Shown here one piece after another: positions 18,054 to 26,794 of a stretch of DNA of 50,882 bases (its first letter is position 1; every line of letters begins with the position of its first letter). Origin of the DNA: an uncultured Prevotella sp. (lineage in GTDB: Bacteria; Bacteroidota; Bacteroidia; Bacteroidales; Bacteroidaceae); NCBI GenBank assembly GCA_900553465.1, contig USDT01000019.1:1-50882 (forward strand), written 5' to 3'. Both the position numbers and the translations under genes were made by a program. The notes under the pieces are model-generated. The model saw nothing but the letters and a program-made list of their open reading frames with translations, did not search any database and was not told the DNA's origin.

Positions 18054-18926
18054 ATGACGATCGGAGCTATCATAGTATTATATAATCCAGACATAGAGCA
18101 AACATTCCACTCTCTGAATATTTTATTACCTCAGGTAGATAATGTTTATCTGATAGACAACTCCCGTGAATCGTTTGAAGACAAAATTCCGAAGAACAAC
18201 AAAATAAAATATATACCATTATATAACAACACAGGTATTGCTGCTGCGCAAAACACTGGTATTCGATATCTTATTGAAGACCATTGCGACTTCGTACTGT
18301 TCAGCGATCAGGACAGCATCGCGGAGGTTGATACTGTTGGAAAGTTACTTGACACATACACATTTTTAAAATCCGAAAGCATAAAGATCGGAGGTGTAGG
18401 AACAAGAGCCATAAACCAGAAAACAGGCATGCCTTATCCCTCGAAATCTAAAGAATACGACAAGATAACAATAAAAAAGAATGGATGTTCCTTCACAACC
18501 GCAACAAGATGTAGCTACATCCGTTCGTCCATATCACTAATTGAAACCGAGAACTTCGAAAAGACGGGGCTGTTCGATGAAAGACTTTTCATTGATGGTG
18601 TGGATAACGAATGGTGCTGGAGAGCTGCAACCAAAGGATTCAATTTCTTTATAGCGGAGAATGCAAAGATCCGACACATGTTAGGCAAGGAATCAAGAAA
18701 AATAGGAAACAAGAACATTTCAATATCATCAGAATTTCGTATTTATTACCAATTTAGAAATTATATTTGGCTTTCCAAAAGGAAATATGTTCCTAAATGG
18801 TGGAAATTAAGACATCTGCTCAAATACTCTATAAAAGCATTATATTTCCCATTGTTCGTAAAACCAAGAATAATGTATGCCAAACAAATTTTTAGAGGAA
18901 TCATAGACGGTTTTATGAATAAATAA
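18054..18926 (+). CDS. Family 2 glycosyltransferase, rhamnosyltransferase-like
   Basis: This GT-A enzyme of 290 residues opens with IGAIIVLYNPDIEQTFHSL. It has NTGIAAAQNTGIRY near 58-72 and the acidic metal site FSDQDSIA at about 84-91. Later, GLFDERLFIDGVDNEWCWRA is the hallmark of the rhamnosyltransferase/RfbN-like branch of GT2, where the second acidic group contributes to catalysis. It is likely transcribed from the promoter at 17934-17965 and is followed 29 nt later by another GT2 gene. The donor sugar is inferred from family only. Confidence 0.9.
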   Translation: MTIGAIIVLYNPDIEQTFHSLNILLPQVDNVYLIDNSRESFEDKIPKNNKIKYIPLYNNTGIAAAQNTGIRYLIEDHCDFVLFSDQDSIAEVDTVGKLLDTYTFLKSESIKIGGVGTRAINQKTGMPYPSKSKEYDKITIKKNGCSFTTATRCSYIRSSISLIETENFEKTGLFDERLFIDGVDNEWCWRAATKGFNFFIAENAKIRHMLGKESRKIGNKNISISSEFRIYYQFRNYIWLSKRKYVPKWWKLRHLLKYSIKALYFPLFVKPRIMYAKQIFRGIIDGFMNK

Positions 18927-18955
18927 AAACAACATTATATCAAGAAGCATTCAAT

Positions 18956-19801
18956 ATGAGCATATCCGTTCTAATGTCGGTTTATAAAAACGAACGTCCG
19001 GAATATCTTGACAAATCGATAAACAGTATATGGACCGACCAAACAGTACAACCTACAGAAATAATATTAATTGAAGACGGGCCACTACCAGACAAACTTG
19101 AACATACAATAAACCGATGGAAAGAACTTATCGGCAATAAACTGATAATACATAAAAATGTAAAAAATCTTGGACTTACAAAATCTCTCAACATAGGTCT
19201 GCAAATCGCGTCGTCCGACTTCATCGCCCGTATGGACAGCGATGACATATCTGACCCGAAGCGTTTCGAACGTCAGACAAAATATCTTGAAACTCATCCG
19301 GACGTGGCAATAGTAGGAGGAGCCATGCAGGAGTTCAACAGCAACAATCCGAAACTAAACGTACGACACTATCCGAGAAACAACGAGGAAGTGATGCACA
19401 CCATATACAAGGCCAGCCCTCTCGCCCACCCCACGGTAATGATGCGTAGCGAGATATTCAGAAATGGACTTAAATATGACGAGCGCTATCGCACGAGTCA
19501 GGACATTGCTCTATGGTTCGACGCTATATGTGCAGGATACAAGATAGGAAATATTGACGACATAACATTGTATTTCCGCCGCGATGATGAAATGTTCAGA
19601 CGCCGCAGCCGTGCAAAGGCTTGGAATGAGTTCCGCATATACATGAACGGAGTGAGAAGAGTCTACGGTCTGTTTTCGCTCAAATACGTATTTCCGATAA
19701 GTCGTCTTATTTTCAGACTGATGCCATTGAGTGTAGTGAAGTTTATCTACGGCAGCAAGATAAGACATTATGTAGTAGACAAGAAATCAAAAGACGCGTA
19801 A
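18956..19801 (+). CDS. Family 2 glycosyltransferase, AmsE-like
   Basis: This 281-residue GT2 enzyme starts ISVLMSVYKNERPEYLDKSI, has LIEDGP near 40 and the metal-binding RMDSDDISDP at about 92-101. LAHPTVMMRSEIF and the acceptor-side RYRTSQDIALWFDA follow; this combination resembles the amylovoran AmsE-type branch. It is the last plus-strand gene of the run. Its stop codon lies within the left arm of a 14-bp perfect inverted repeat that ends the transcript. Confidence 0.9.
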   Translation: MSISVLMSVYKNERPEYLDKSINSIWTDQTVQPTEIILIEDGPLPDKLEHTINRWKELIGNKLIIHKNVKNLGLTKSLNIGLQIASSDFIARMDSDDISDPKRFERQTKYLETHPDVAIVGGAMQEFNSNNPKLNVRHYPRNNEEVMHTIYKASPLAHPTVMMRSEIFRNGLKYDERYRTSQDIALWFDAICAGYKIGNIDDITLYFRRDDEMFRRRSRAKAWNEFRIYMNGVRRVYGLFSLKYVFPISRLIFRLMPLSVVKFIYGSKIRHYVVDKKSKDA

Positions 19802-19826
19802 TAAGAATTCTCATTACGCGTCTTTT
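19789..19826. terminator. Bidirectional terminator overlapping the glycosyltransferase stop codon
   Basis: AAAAGACGCGTAAT (19789-19802) and ATTACGCGTCTTTT (19813-19826) are perfect 14-bp arms around a 10-nt loop. The left arm encodes the last codons and stop of the plus-strand gene. U-tracts are available in both directions, which suits the convergent epimerase gene. Confidence 0.85.
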
Positions 19827-19863
19827 GTATTATATAACATCTGATCTGATGTTACCAGAAAAT

Positions 19864-20898
19864 CTATTTCAAAGGATTGCTGTCAGACACGAACCATTCT
19901 ATAAAACGTGTTATTCCTTCATGTAATGAAACATGCGGTCTGTAACCAATCTCGTTTTCCAACCGCGAAGTGTCCGCATTTGTGCTATACACATCACCCG
20001 GTTGCATCGGAAGATAATTTTTGGCAGCCTCTTTACCAAGTGCATTCTCTATCTCACTGATAAAATCCATCAGCTTCACCGGATGTGAACAACCGATGTT
20101 ATATATACGATAAGGAACACCATTGTCGCGTTTGATATTTTCTTCCGGGGTGTCGATGACAGAGATTGTTCCATCCACAATGTCGTCTATATAAGTGAAG
20201 TCACGCATCATGTCACCATTGTTGAACACCTTTATCGGCTCTCCTCTCAATATAGCACCGGCAAACAACGAGGGCGACATATCCGGACGTCCCCACGGTC
20301 CGTAAACAGTGAAATAACGCAGACCTGTAGTTGTAAATCCATATAGCTTGCTGTAACAATGAGCCATCAGTTCGTCGGCCTTCTTTGTCGCCGCATACAG
20401 GCTCACCGGCGTATCCACCTTATCATCTTCCTTATATGGAGTCTCCGTATTCAGACCATAGATCGAGCTGGATGAAGCGAATATGAGATGGCGCACATTG
20501 TAGTTGCGGCACGCTTCAAGCACATTGAGAAATCCGGCCATATTACTTTGCAGATAAGAGTAAGGATTTGTTATGGAATAACGCACTCCTGCCTGCGCGG
20601 CAAGATTCATCACTTTATCGAAACAGTATTCCTCGAATATTCTGTCCATCATCTCCTTATCGTCTATAGACATACGGATGAATAGACAATTTTCAAATCT
20701 GGAGTTTCTTACAACCTTATTAAATTCTATTGATTCCGGATTGTCAAAGCCACATTCCACAAGACGTCCATATTTCAGTCTTACGTCATAATAATCGTTT
20801 ATATTATCTATCCCGACAACAAAATCTCCTCGTCTTGCCAACTCATACAATACCTTCGAGCCAATGAATCCGGCTGCACCGGTAACCAATATTCTCAT
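19864..20898 (-). CDS. NAD-dependent sugar epimerase, UDP-glucuronate 4-epimerase-like
   Basis: This 344-residue extended short-chain dehydrogenase probably interconverts UDP-glucuronate and UDP-galacturonate to supply the locus. It has the NAD-binding GxxGxxG at 7-13 (TGAAGFIG) and DNINDYYDVRLKYGRL at 31-46, typical of the glucuronate-epimerase branch. AAQAGVRYSI is at 100-109 and the catalytic SLYAATK with Tyr168 and Lys172 follows. FTVYGPWGRPDMSP also favours that branch over GalE. The gene is convergent with the glycosyltransferases. TACCTTTG on the minus strand (complement 20931-20938) is a likely -7 box 33 nt upstream. Confidence 0.9.
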   Translation of the reverse strand: MRILVTGAAGFIGSKVLYELARRGDFVVGIDNINDYYDVRLKYGRLVECGFDNPESIEFNKVVRNSRFENCLFIRMSIDDKEMMDRIFEEYCFDKVMNLAAQAGVRYSITNPYSYLQSNMAGFLNVLEACRNYNVRHLIFASSSSIYGLNTETPYKEDDKVDTPVSLYAATKKADELMAHCYSKLYGFTTTGLRYFTVYGPWGRPDMSPSLFAGAILRGEPIKVFNNGDMMRDFTYIDDIVDGTISVIDTPEENIKRDNGVPYRIYNIGCSHPVKLMDFISEIENALGKEAAKNYLPMQPGDVYSTNADTSRLENEIGYRPHVSLHEGITRFIEWFVSDSNPLK

Positions 20899-21150
20899 AC
20901 CTAATATCTATTGCATTTTATAAATTGTGGCAAAGGTAATTATTTTTTCTGTTACACACACCATAAAAACGACAAAACTGCTATCGCACTGTACATCTGC
21001 CGATTTTTAATCTTCCCACCCCATCCGTCATACGTACCGCTGGCGCAAACATCCAGAACAGGGCATCTTTTTCATGTTATTACAACATATCTGTCATCTC
21101 TCATGCAATAATAACCCAACATATCAGTTATAATATAAACTGACTTTATT

Positions 21151-22275
21151 ATGGAGAATCACATTATTCTGGTATTGTCTGCTTTCATCATAAGCACTGT
21201 GTGCGGATTCATCATCATTCCGTACATAATAAACTTCTGTATAAGGAAGAAGCTCTACGACATTCCCAACGCCAGGAAAATACATAAAAACGTGATACCG
21301 CGACTTGGCGGGATATGCTTTCTGCCATGCACACTGATAGCGTTTATCTTCGGCATATCCATGCTCGATTATCTCACAGGCCGCCAGCAGTTTACGGTAG
21401 GCACATGGTCGGTGATGTTTCTCATAAGCCTTTCGCTAATATACATCATAGGAATAGTGGACGACATTGTGGGAGTCAGACCGAGAACAAAATTCGCAGT
21501 ACAGATTATAGCTGCCTCGCTGCTGCCCATCTCCGGCCTCTACATAAACAATTTCTACGGAATGTTCGGCATATATGAAGTGCCGTTCTGGATAGGCGCA
21601 CCGCTCACGGTGTTCGCACTCGTGTTCATAGACAACGCAATGAACCTCATCGACGGCATCGACGGCCTCTCCGGCGGACTTGCCCTGCTATCATTGACAG
21701 GATTTCTTCTATGCTTCATACACGAGGGCATCTACACCTACGCCATTCTGATAGCCGGACTCATGGGTGTGCTCACGGCCTATCTTTATTTCAACATATG
21801 GGGAAAGGCCGAGAAAGGACACAAAATATTCATGGGCGACTCAGGAAGTCTGACGCTGGGTTTCATACTCGGATTTCTCCTTATCAAGTTCGCCATGCAC
21901 AATCCCAACGTCATGCCCTACCGCAACAACAGCCTGTTGATAACCTACACGCTGCTCATCGTGCCGTGTTTCGACGTTGTGAGAGTTATCATAACACGTC
22001 TGAAAAACCACTATCCCATATTCAAAGCCGACAAGAATCACATACATCACAAGCTGATGCGTGCCGGAATGACACAGCACCAGGCTCTTGTGACCATACT
22101 GCTTCTGGCTGTAGCGTTCGTAGTAATCAACACTGCCATGCGCCCGGAACTGCGGAGCGACTTGGTTGTACTGATAGACATCATCGTCTACACTGCCTTC
22201 CAGCTTGTGACAGACGTATTTGTAAGAAGAAAAGAACGCGGTCTGCAACATGAGGCCGACTGCATCAGTAAATGA
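21151..22275 (+). CDS. WecA/MraY-family undecaprenyl-phosphate GlcNAc-1-phosphate transferase
   Basis: This polytopic inner-membrane enzyme of 374 residues moves a HexNAc-1-phosphate to undecaprenyl phosphate. About eleven transmembrane segments are apparent. Family motifs are DIPNARKIHKNVIPRLGG (about 37-54), the Asp-Asp pair in GIVDDIVGVRP, NAMNLIDGIDGLSGG, MGDSGSLTLGF and the cytoplasmic HIHHKLMRAGMTQHQA with its His motif. It offers a second route to start a glycan beside the sugar transferase at 9184. It stands alone between the epimerase (divergent) and a long gene-free stretch. Whether it serves the capsule or another polymer is unknown. Confidence 0.93.
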   Translation: MENHIILVLSAFIISTVCGFIIIPYIINFCIRKKLYDIPNARKIHKNVIPRLGGICFLPCTLIAFIFGISMLDYLTGRQQFTVGTWSVMFLISLSLIYIIGIVDDIVGVRPRTKFAVQIIAASLLPISGLYINNFYGMFGIYEVPFWIGAPLTVFALVFIDNAMNLIDGIDGLSGGLALLSLTGFLLCFIHEGIYTYAILIAGLMGVLTAYLYFNIWGKAEKGHKIFMGDSGSLTLGFILGFLLIKFAMHNPNVMPYRNNSLLITYTLLIVPCFDVVRVIITRLKNHYPIFKADKNHIHHKLMRAGMTQHQALVTILLLAVAFVVINTAMRPELRSDLVVLIDIIVYTAFQLVTDVFVRRKERGLQHEADCISK

Positions 22276-22591
22276 CATTCCGGCCATACCCACAAGGACA
22301 CGACAACCAAACGTCCGGCAGTCTTGCATGATGTATAATTATGCATAAACATCCAAAGCATGACGCATATTTATGCATCACGACCTCAGAATAAGGCTGT
22401 TATCTGCAACGAAAACAAATGTGCGTGCAAATACGCGAATCTCTCGCACTTCACGCAACACAGCGATAATCATCACATTAGAAAGAATAATCCTCCCATA
22501 TGCCTTTCCTGCATGAGCAGGAAAGGCTTTTTCGTATCATGATACGGACTTTATCACGTCATAACATGGTATCGGTCGAGATTCGATAGAT
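22276..22591. other. Gene-free stretch downstream of the WecA-like gene
   Basis: No ORF can be supported. The notable structure is a run of AT-rich dyads at about 22326-22382, including TGACGCATA/TATGCATCA with one mismatch around 22361-22380. A stretch near 22387-22408 (AATAAGGCTGTTATC) resembles a single unit of the 22-bp repeat family. A terminator follows at 22502. Confidence 0.4.
22502..22532 (+). terminator. Terminator
   Basis: GCCTTTCCTGC (22502-22512) and GCAGGAAAGGC (22517-22527) form a perfect 11-bp stem with a 4-nt loop followed by five T. It lies about 225 nt after the WecA-like gene, so that transcript would carry a long 3' tail. Confidence 0.85.
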
Positions 22592-23126
22592 ATTAGTTTC
22601 AGGAAAAAGACTGCGCCATCAATCCCGAATCGGTACAGTTTCTTTCTTCTCGGATGAAACAAAATGGACAACTTTCAATTTATAATCGGATTTTGATTTT
22701 TTCGTCTCAGTTTTCTGTTCTACCCCAAAAAAAACAGCGCGTATTTGCGGTCTGACTTTCCTTCGGACGCAAATACTCAAAAAATAAGAGCGTTACGCAA
22801 GTTATTGAATACCAACAGCTTATATTCAAGCATCATTTTTCCGTCCTGCAATAAGCACCATTTCGGCATGTGATATTGCCCGTTTCAGGGCCTGAAATGC
22901 GCAATATCTCACCCTGAAACGAGCGAAACCACAGGCCAAAACGGGCATAATCGGAATGTCATGTGCATTATTCCGCACTGCACTACAGTGTATATGGTAA
23001 TGTGGTACAGACTGAAATGGACTTTGTAGTGTATGATTTAACATTTCTTTACACCTCTTTCACGATTTTCATTTGTCAAAATAAAGTCAAGAAAATCCGT
23101 AAGTCCGATGTCTGAGTTTTCTTCAA
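22592..23126 (+). repeat. Interspersed intergenic element, copy B (about 535 bp)
   Basis: This is the second full-length copy of the element at 7732-8266, in the same orientation, diverged by scattered substitutions and few indels. The central hairpin is kept: TGTGATATTGC at 22869-22879 pairs with GCAATATCTCA at 22901-22911 (one mismatch), and the inner TTTCAGG/CCTGAAA becomes more complementary than in copy A. The minus-strand frame open in copy A has at least three stops here. It lies between convergent genes. Confidence 0.88.
22850..22981 (+). repeat. 22-bp-period degenerate array B
   Basis: Six units of exactly 22 bp start at 22850, 22872, 22894, 22916, 22938 and 22960, in register with array A of the other element copy. 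Examples of unit cores are AATAAGCACCATTTC, GATATTGCCCGTTTC and GAAATGCGCAATATC. Confidence 0.7.
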
Positions 23127-23182
23127 ATTTACTTTCATACGCACATAAATATCATTTCTGAAAGCATCGGTATGCATGATAT

Positions 23183-23231
23183 AAAAAACGCTCCGGATGT
23201 ACGGCAAAACATCACACGCACATCCGGAACG
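23183..23231 (-). terminator. Terminator of the Wzi/lipocalin-like operon
   Basis: CGCTCCGGATGT (23189-23200) pairs with ACATCCGGAACG (23220-23231) with one mismatch. The A-run to the left gives a U-tract on the minus strand. It lies about 100 nt downstream of the lipocalin-like gene. Confidence 0.75.
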
Positions 23232-23330
23232 TAACAAACCGGGCACGCCCTGCCCTACTCTGTTCCACTGTCGGCCACTCCGCTATGGGCGGAATGAAGT
23301 ATTCGCTCCTGCACTGTTAATATTAGTGCA

Positions 23331-23783
23331 TCACAGTTTTGTGAAACTCAGTTTCAGTTCATCTGTCGACAACACCATCTTCGAACCCGTCAGTTTGTTC
23401 ACATTGAATGTTTCGTCGAGCGCATTCACGCCGAACGGATTCAGCACTGCCGGATCTTCCACCGCCGGATCACCGTTCATTCTGTCGTTCACATGCGGGT
23501 CGTACAGTCGCAGAGTCTTGCCCTTGTGTTCAAAACGGAACAGATAATCACCGGCAGAGTCGTGTCTGTCGACGGTGTTTATCAGATCTTTCTGAACAGA
23601 CCAGAATATGTATTTGTTGGACAAGTCGGCCCTTCCGCCGGTCGAGAGAGTGTCCACCCTGTCGAGATGCCAGAATCCGTCGAGGTCGCCATTGTCCGAT
23701 GTCTCAATATCACACGATGTAAACACAGCCATTATCAGCCATGCCACCATTGTCATATATATGTTTTTCTTGTTCATTTTCAT
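23331..23783 (-). CDS. Lipocalin-like lipoprotein of unknown function
   Basis: This small lipoprotein of 150 residues has a signal peptide ending in Cys24 (AVFTSC). The mature part starts GDLDGFWHLDRVDTLSTGG and continues with alternating beta strands (YIFWSVQKDLINTV, DYLFRFEHKGKTLRLYDP, FNVNKLTGSKMVLSTDELKLSFTKL). The GxW near the start of a single antiparallel barrel and this strand pattern suit the lipocalin-like families common in Bacteroidales. I cannot name a ligand. It begins 51 nt downstream of the Wzi gene on the same strand and probably shares its transcript, which hints at a cell-surface role. Confidence 0.75.
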   Translation of the reverse strand: MKMNKKNIYMTMVAWLIMAVFTSCDIETSDNGDLDGFWHLDRVDTLSTGGRADLSNKYIFWSVQKDLINTVDRHDSAGDYLFRFEHKGKTLRLYDPHVNDRMNGDPAVEDPAVLNPFGVNALDETFNVNKLTGSKMVLSTDELKLSFTKL

Positions 23784-23834
23784 TATCAGTTTTCTTTTGT
23801 TTCATTTTCTTATCCATGTCACACTGTCCGTATG

Positions 23835-25391
23835 TCAGAACCATCCGCTCTTAGATATGGTGAGCTGGAAACCGGCGTTGTTGCCGAGTATGTGACCGAA
23901 GTCCATAGCATAAGAGCCTGTCACCTTCCAGTTGTGTCTGAAACTGTATGTGGCCTCAGCCAGGAAACTTACATTATACTGCTTCTTGGTGTACGGCATG
24001 GCATACGTTCCCAGGCCCTCCTGCCATGTACCGAGCAGGCGGTATGACAGATTCTCCGTCGGACGGCCGTCTATGCCGAGATGGAAAGCCATGAAACGGG
24101 AATTCTTCACCGAGATTGTGCCGTCGTCGTTGTATATCGGCGAGCGGTAGAGCGGATTGCCTATCACCTGTCCCCAGTGCTGCCAGCCCGTGTAAACATA
24201 ATGATTATAATAATTGTCTATGCCGCCGATGTGGTCGGATATGCTCGGGGTGTGGTCGTGATATACCGGTCCGCTCTGATACTTCGTGTATATATATTCG
24301 AACACAATATCGCGAAGCCACGTACCGTATTTCAGGTTCACCTCAGCGCCGAGCATCATATCCTTGAGGTCATAGAGTATGAACTTGCTCTTTTTCTTCT
24401 TCTGCCATTCGTCGCCCTTGCCGTAGCCGTCGTAGTCGAGCAGGAACATGGCAGAGTGGTCTTCAAAATACTTGTCGGCATAAATGCCCAGACGCCAGCG
24501 GTCGCCGTCGTAGTTCACGCGCATGAGCCACGATCCCACCTGGTTGCCGGCGATGTTCTTGTAGAGAGTCTCGCCCGCATCGGCACCTCCGGGAATGAAG
24601 GCGTGCCACATGCCTTTCAGTCCGCTCTCACCTTTCAGTGCCAGCATCGTACCGTCTTTCTGCGGACGGTATGCCGTTCCTCCGAACATGGCGGCCATCT
24701 CCAATCCCAATTCGAGCGACCAGGGCATGAATCTGTCCTCGTTGCCTATCTTTATATATCCGGCCTTACTGTGATAAAGCACATCGTCGGCATACTTCGA
24801 CTTGCAGGAGGTCACCTCGTGCTGCCAGTTGTCGTCGGTCATCTTTCCATAGGCAATGTGTCCTTTCACCCTCAGCCATCCGTGCGAGAAAGGCAGCACC
24901 CAATAGTCGGGCAGCGCCAGACGCACCTGAGGCACCGGCCGCGCATTGATACCAAGAGTCTGCGACCCGCTGCTCAGCAAGTTGTTCTTCAGTTCCATCG
25001 GCTGCTGCTTGCTGCCCACAGTAAGCACTCCGTAGAGCCATCTCAGCTCGGCATAGGCCTGCTGCACTACCACGTTGCTCGTATAGTTAACAGGCACTGC
25101 CACATCAACGCCATAACCAATGCCCCAGCGTCTTATGGAATCCTGCGCCAGATCGCGCATCACCATGCCTCTAACATACCCGTTGTTGCTTTCGAGCGAG
25201 CTCAGTCCGTACTTGTTGGCGTTGAGCCACAACGGCGTCTTGTTGTTAGAGAACGAGCCTTGCATCTCCACTCCGTATCTCAGACCGTGCACAGGATTGA
25301 GCTTTCCTGGGTTGTCATAGTCTGTCCACGTCTGCGAGCGGGCCGTCATCCCAGCAGCAAACAACAGACATATAGCAAATATACTTCTCAT
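23835..25391 (-). CDS. Wzi-family capsule assembly outer-membrane protein
   Basis: This protein of 518 residues is a predicted beta-barrel that in the Wzi family helps attach capsular polysaccharide to the cell surface. A signal peptide covers about 1-19 (ends TARSQ). Many amphipathic strands rich in Tyr/Trp/Gly follow. Landmarks include GVEMQGSFSNNKTPLWLNANKYGLSS, the NNLLSSGSQTLGINARPVPQVRLALPDYW region and DIVFEYIYTKYQSGPVYHDHTP. A minus-strand TAATTTTG box (complement 25417-25424) lies 26 nt before the start. Its presence a few kb from the Wzx/Wzy locus supports export of a true capsule. Confidence 0.92.
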   Translation of the reverse strand: MRSIFAICLLFAAGMTARSQTWTDYDNPGKLNPVHGLRYGVEMQGSFSNNKTPLWLNANKYGLSSLESNNGYVRGMVMRDLAQDSIRRWGIGYGVDVAVPVNYTSNVVVQQAYAELRWLYGVLTVGSKQQPMELKNNLLSSGSQTLGINARPVPQVRLALPDYWVLPFSHGWLRVKGHIAYGKMTDDNWQHEVTSCKSKYADDVLYHSKAGYIKIGNEDRFMPWSLELGLEMAAMFGGTAYRPQKDGTMLALKGESGLKGMWHAFIPGGADAGETLYKNIAGNQVGSWLMRVNYDGDRWRLGIYADKYFEDHSAMFLLDYDGYGKGDEWQKKKKSKFILYDLKDMMLGAEVNLKYGTWLRDIVFEYIYTKYQSGPVYHDHTPSISDHIGGIDNYYNHYVYTGWQHWGQVIGNPLYRSPIYNDDGTISVKNSRFMAFHLGIDGRPTENLSYRLLGTWQEGLGTYAMPYTKKQYNVSFLAEATYSFRHNWKVTGSYAMDFGHILGNNAGFQLTISKSGWF

Positions 25392-25530
25392 ATTTACATT
25401 AACGTTTTTTATACTGCAAAATTACATTATTTATCCCACATACAGGCATTTTTCGCCATATCAGTAGTCAAACCTCTCTATTTTATCCAACATGATCCTT
25501 CTGCTTAAAAAACAGAACCAACTGACATTT

Positions 25531-25565
25531 TAGGGAAATCCCCCGAGATAATAGGAAAATTCCCT
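25531..25565 (+). promoter_or_regulatory. Paired TAGGRAAATYC direct repeats (putative regulator site)
   Basis: TAGGGAAATCCC starts at 25531 and TAGGAAAATTCC starts at 25552, exactly 21 bp apart and in the same direction. The second begins 37 bp before the -7 box at 25589. The same motif pair with the same 21-bp spacing occurs upstream of the gene ending at 38830. Direct repeats of this phasing are typical of LytTR-type response regulators; the regulator here is unknown. Confidence 0.55.
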
Positions 25566-25588
25566 CTTTTCGTAAAAGAAAGTCGTTG

Positions 25589-25596
25589 TATCTTTG
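25589..25596 (+). promoter_or_regulatory. -7 box of the secreted basic protein gene
   Basis: TATCTTTG fits TAnnTTTG, 46 nt before the chosen ATG. No clean -33 TTTG is present, which is compatible with an activator bound at the direct repeats just upstream. Confidence 0.65.
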
Positions 25597-25642
25597 CGTC
25601 AGAGAAAGAGATAATGGATGTATAACATTTAAATATACGATT

Positions 25643-26680
25643 ATGAAAAAGTTTGTATCAGCCCTTATTCTACTGTTCGTCACAACAGTATCGGCAAATG
25701 CAATGAGCTATGAGCAGGCACGCGAACAGGCTCTTTTCCTCACCGACAAGATGGCGTATGAACTTAATCTGAGCGAAGAGCAGTACGAAGCCGCATACGA
25801 GATAAATCTCGACTATCTGATGAGCATACGCACACAGGACGACCTCTACGGCATGTACTGGCGGCAGCGCAATCTCGATATGAGCTACGTTCTGTTCGAC
25901 TGGCAGTACAACACGTTCTGCGCCGCACTCTACTTCTATCGTCCTCTCTATTGGAGCGCAGGCTTCTGGCGATTCAGAATATATGCACGCTATCCGCACA
26001 GAGACTACTTCTATTTCGGCTGTCCGCACTTTGTGACCGTATATTGCGGAGGCCACAGCTGGAGGCACAACGGCGGACACTCGTGGTATAAAAGACATCA
26101 CTTCAGACCGAAACCCGAAGTACGCCACTTCGGTATGCGCGACAGCTTCAAGCGCGGCGACTACGGCAAAGGCCATACGGGCGTGTTCGGAGGCAGAAAG
26201 GACAACTACAAGCCTATCGTGACAAACCGTCCGGGCAACAGCATAGGCAGCTTCGGCAAACGGCCTGCAAGCGTAACGGACAGAAAGGAAATAACAACGG
26301 TGAAGGCTTCAAGCTTCGGCGGTCTGCGCGGAGGAAGCATATCAAAGGACAATCAGAAACCGCGCAACACCTTCACACCAAGGAGCAACAGCATCGTCGG
26401 CAAAAGAACTATAAAGAGCAACTCGTCGTTCTCCGGCAGCGGACGCCTAGGCGGATCAGCAAGCAACAACCGCGACCTGATAAACAACTTCCGCAACAAG
26501 ACGCCCCAAAGCATAAACCGCAGCACCGGCTCCTTCGGAGGCAACCGTGCTAAAAGCAGTTCAAGCGTGTCGCGCAGCAGCAGCCGTCCGTCGTTCTCAA
26601 GTCCAAAAAGCTCGTCAAGAGCAGGCAAGAGCTCATCATCTTCAAGCCGCAGCAGCGGCAAGTTCGGCGGACGTCGCTAA
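25643..26680 (+). CDS. Secreted basic low-complexity protein of unknown function
   Basis: This protein of 345 residues starts at the ATG giving MKKFVSALILLFVTTVSANA, a clear signal peptide; a longer in-frame start upstream lacks one. The mature N-terminal part is helical (MSYEQAREQALFLTDKMAYELNLSEEQYEAAYEINLDYL), reminiscent of short heavy-metal-sensor/CpxP-like helical segments. An aromatic-rich middle (about 75-130) and a His/Gly-rich patch (GGHSWRHNGGHSWYKRHH) follow. The C-terminal half of roughly 170 residues is Ser/Arg/Lys/Gly-rich and probably disordered, repeating SFGG/RSSS-type words. It has no enzyme motif. Function unknown. Confidence 0.8.
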   Translation: MKKFVSALILLFVTTVSANAMSYEQAREQALFLTDKMAYELNLSEEQYEAAYEINLDYLMSIRTQDDLYGMYWRQRNLDMSYVLFDWQYNTFCAALYFYRPLYWSAGFWRFRIYARYPHRDYFYFGCPHFVTVYCGGHSWRHNGGHSWYKRHHFRPKPEVRHFGMRDSFKRGDYGKGHTGVFGGRKDNYKPIVTNRPGNSIGSFGKRPASVTDRKEITTVKASSFGGLRGGSISKDNQKPRNTFTPRSNSIVGKRTIKSNSSFSGSGRLGGSASNNRDLINNFRNKTPQSINRSTGSFGGNRAKSSSSVSRSSSRPSFSSPKSSSRAGKSSSSSSRSSGKFGGRR

Positions 26681-26794
26681 GATGACCGCTCTCTGACATC
26701 AAGCAAAAGTGTAAGTCAACATAATTTAAAATTCAACTTCAAGGGTATCTGTCTCTTCCATTCTAAAAAGATACGCATTAATTGGTTAAGGATT

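Noticed and set aside
24081..25508. Plus-strand open frame of 475 codons
   Set aside because: It lies wholly opposite the Wzi gene, which has a signal peptide, barrel pattern and promoter. The antisense frame is His/Arg/Val-rich with no recognisable domain and runs past the Wzi start.
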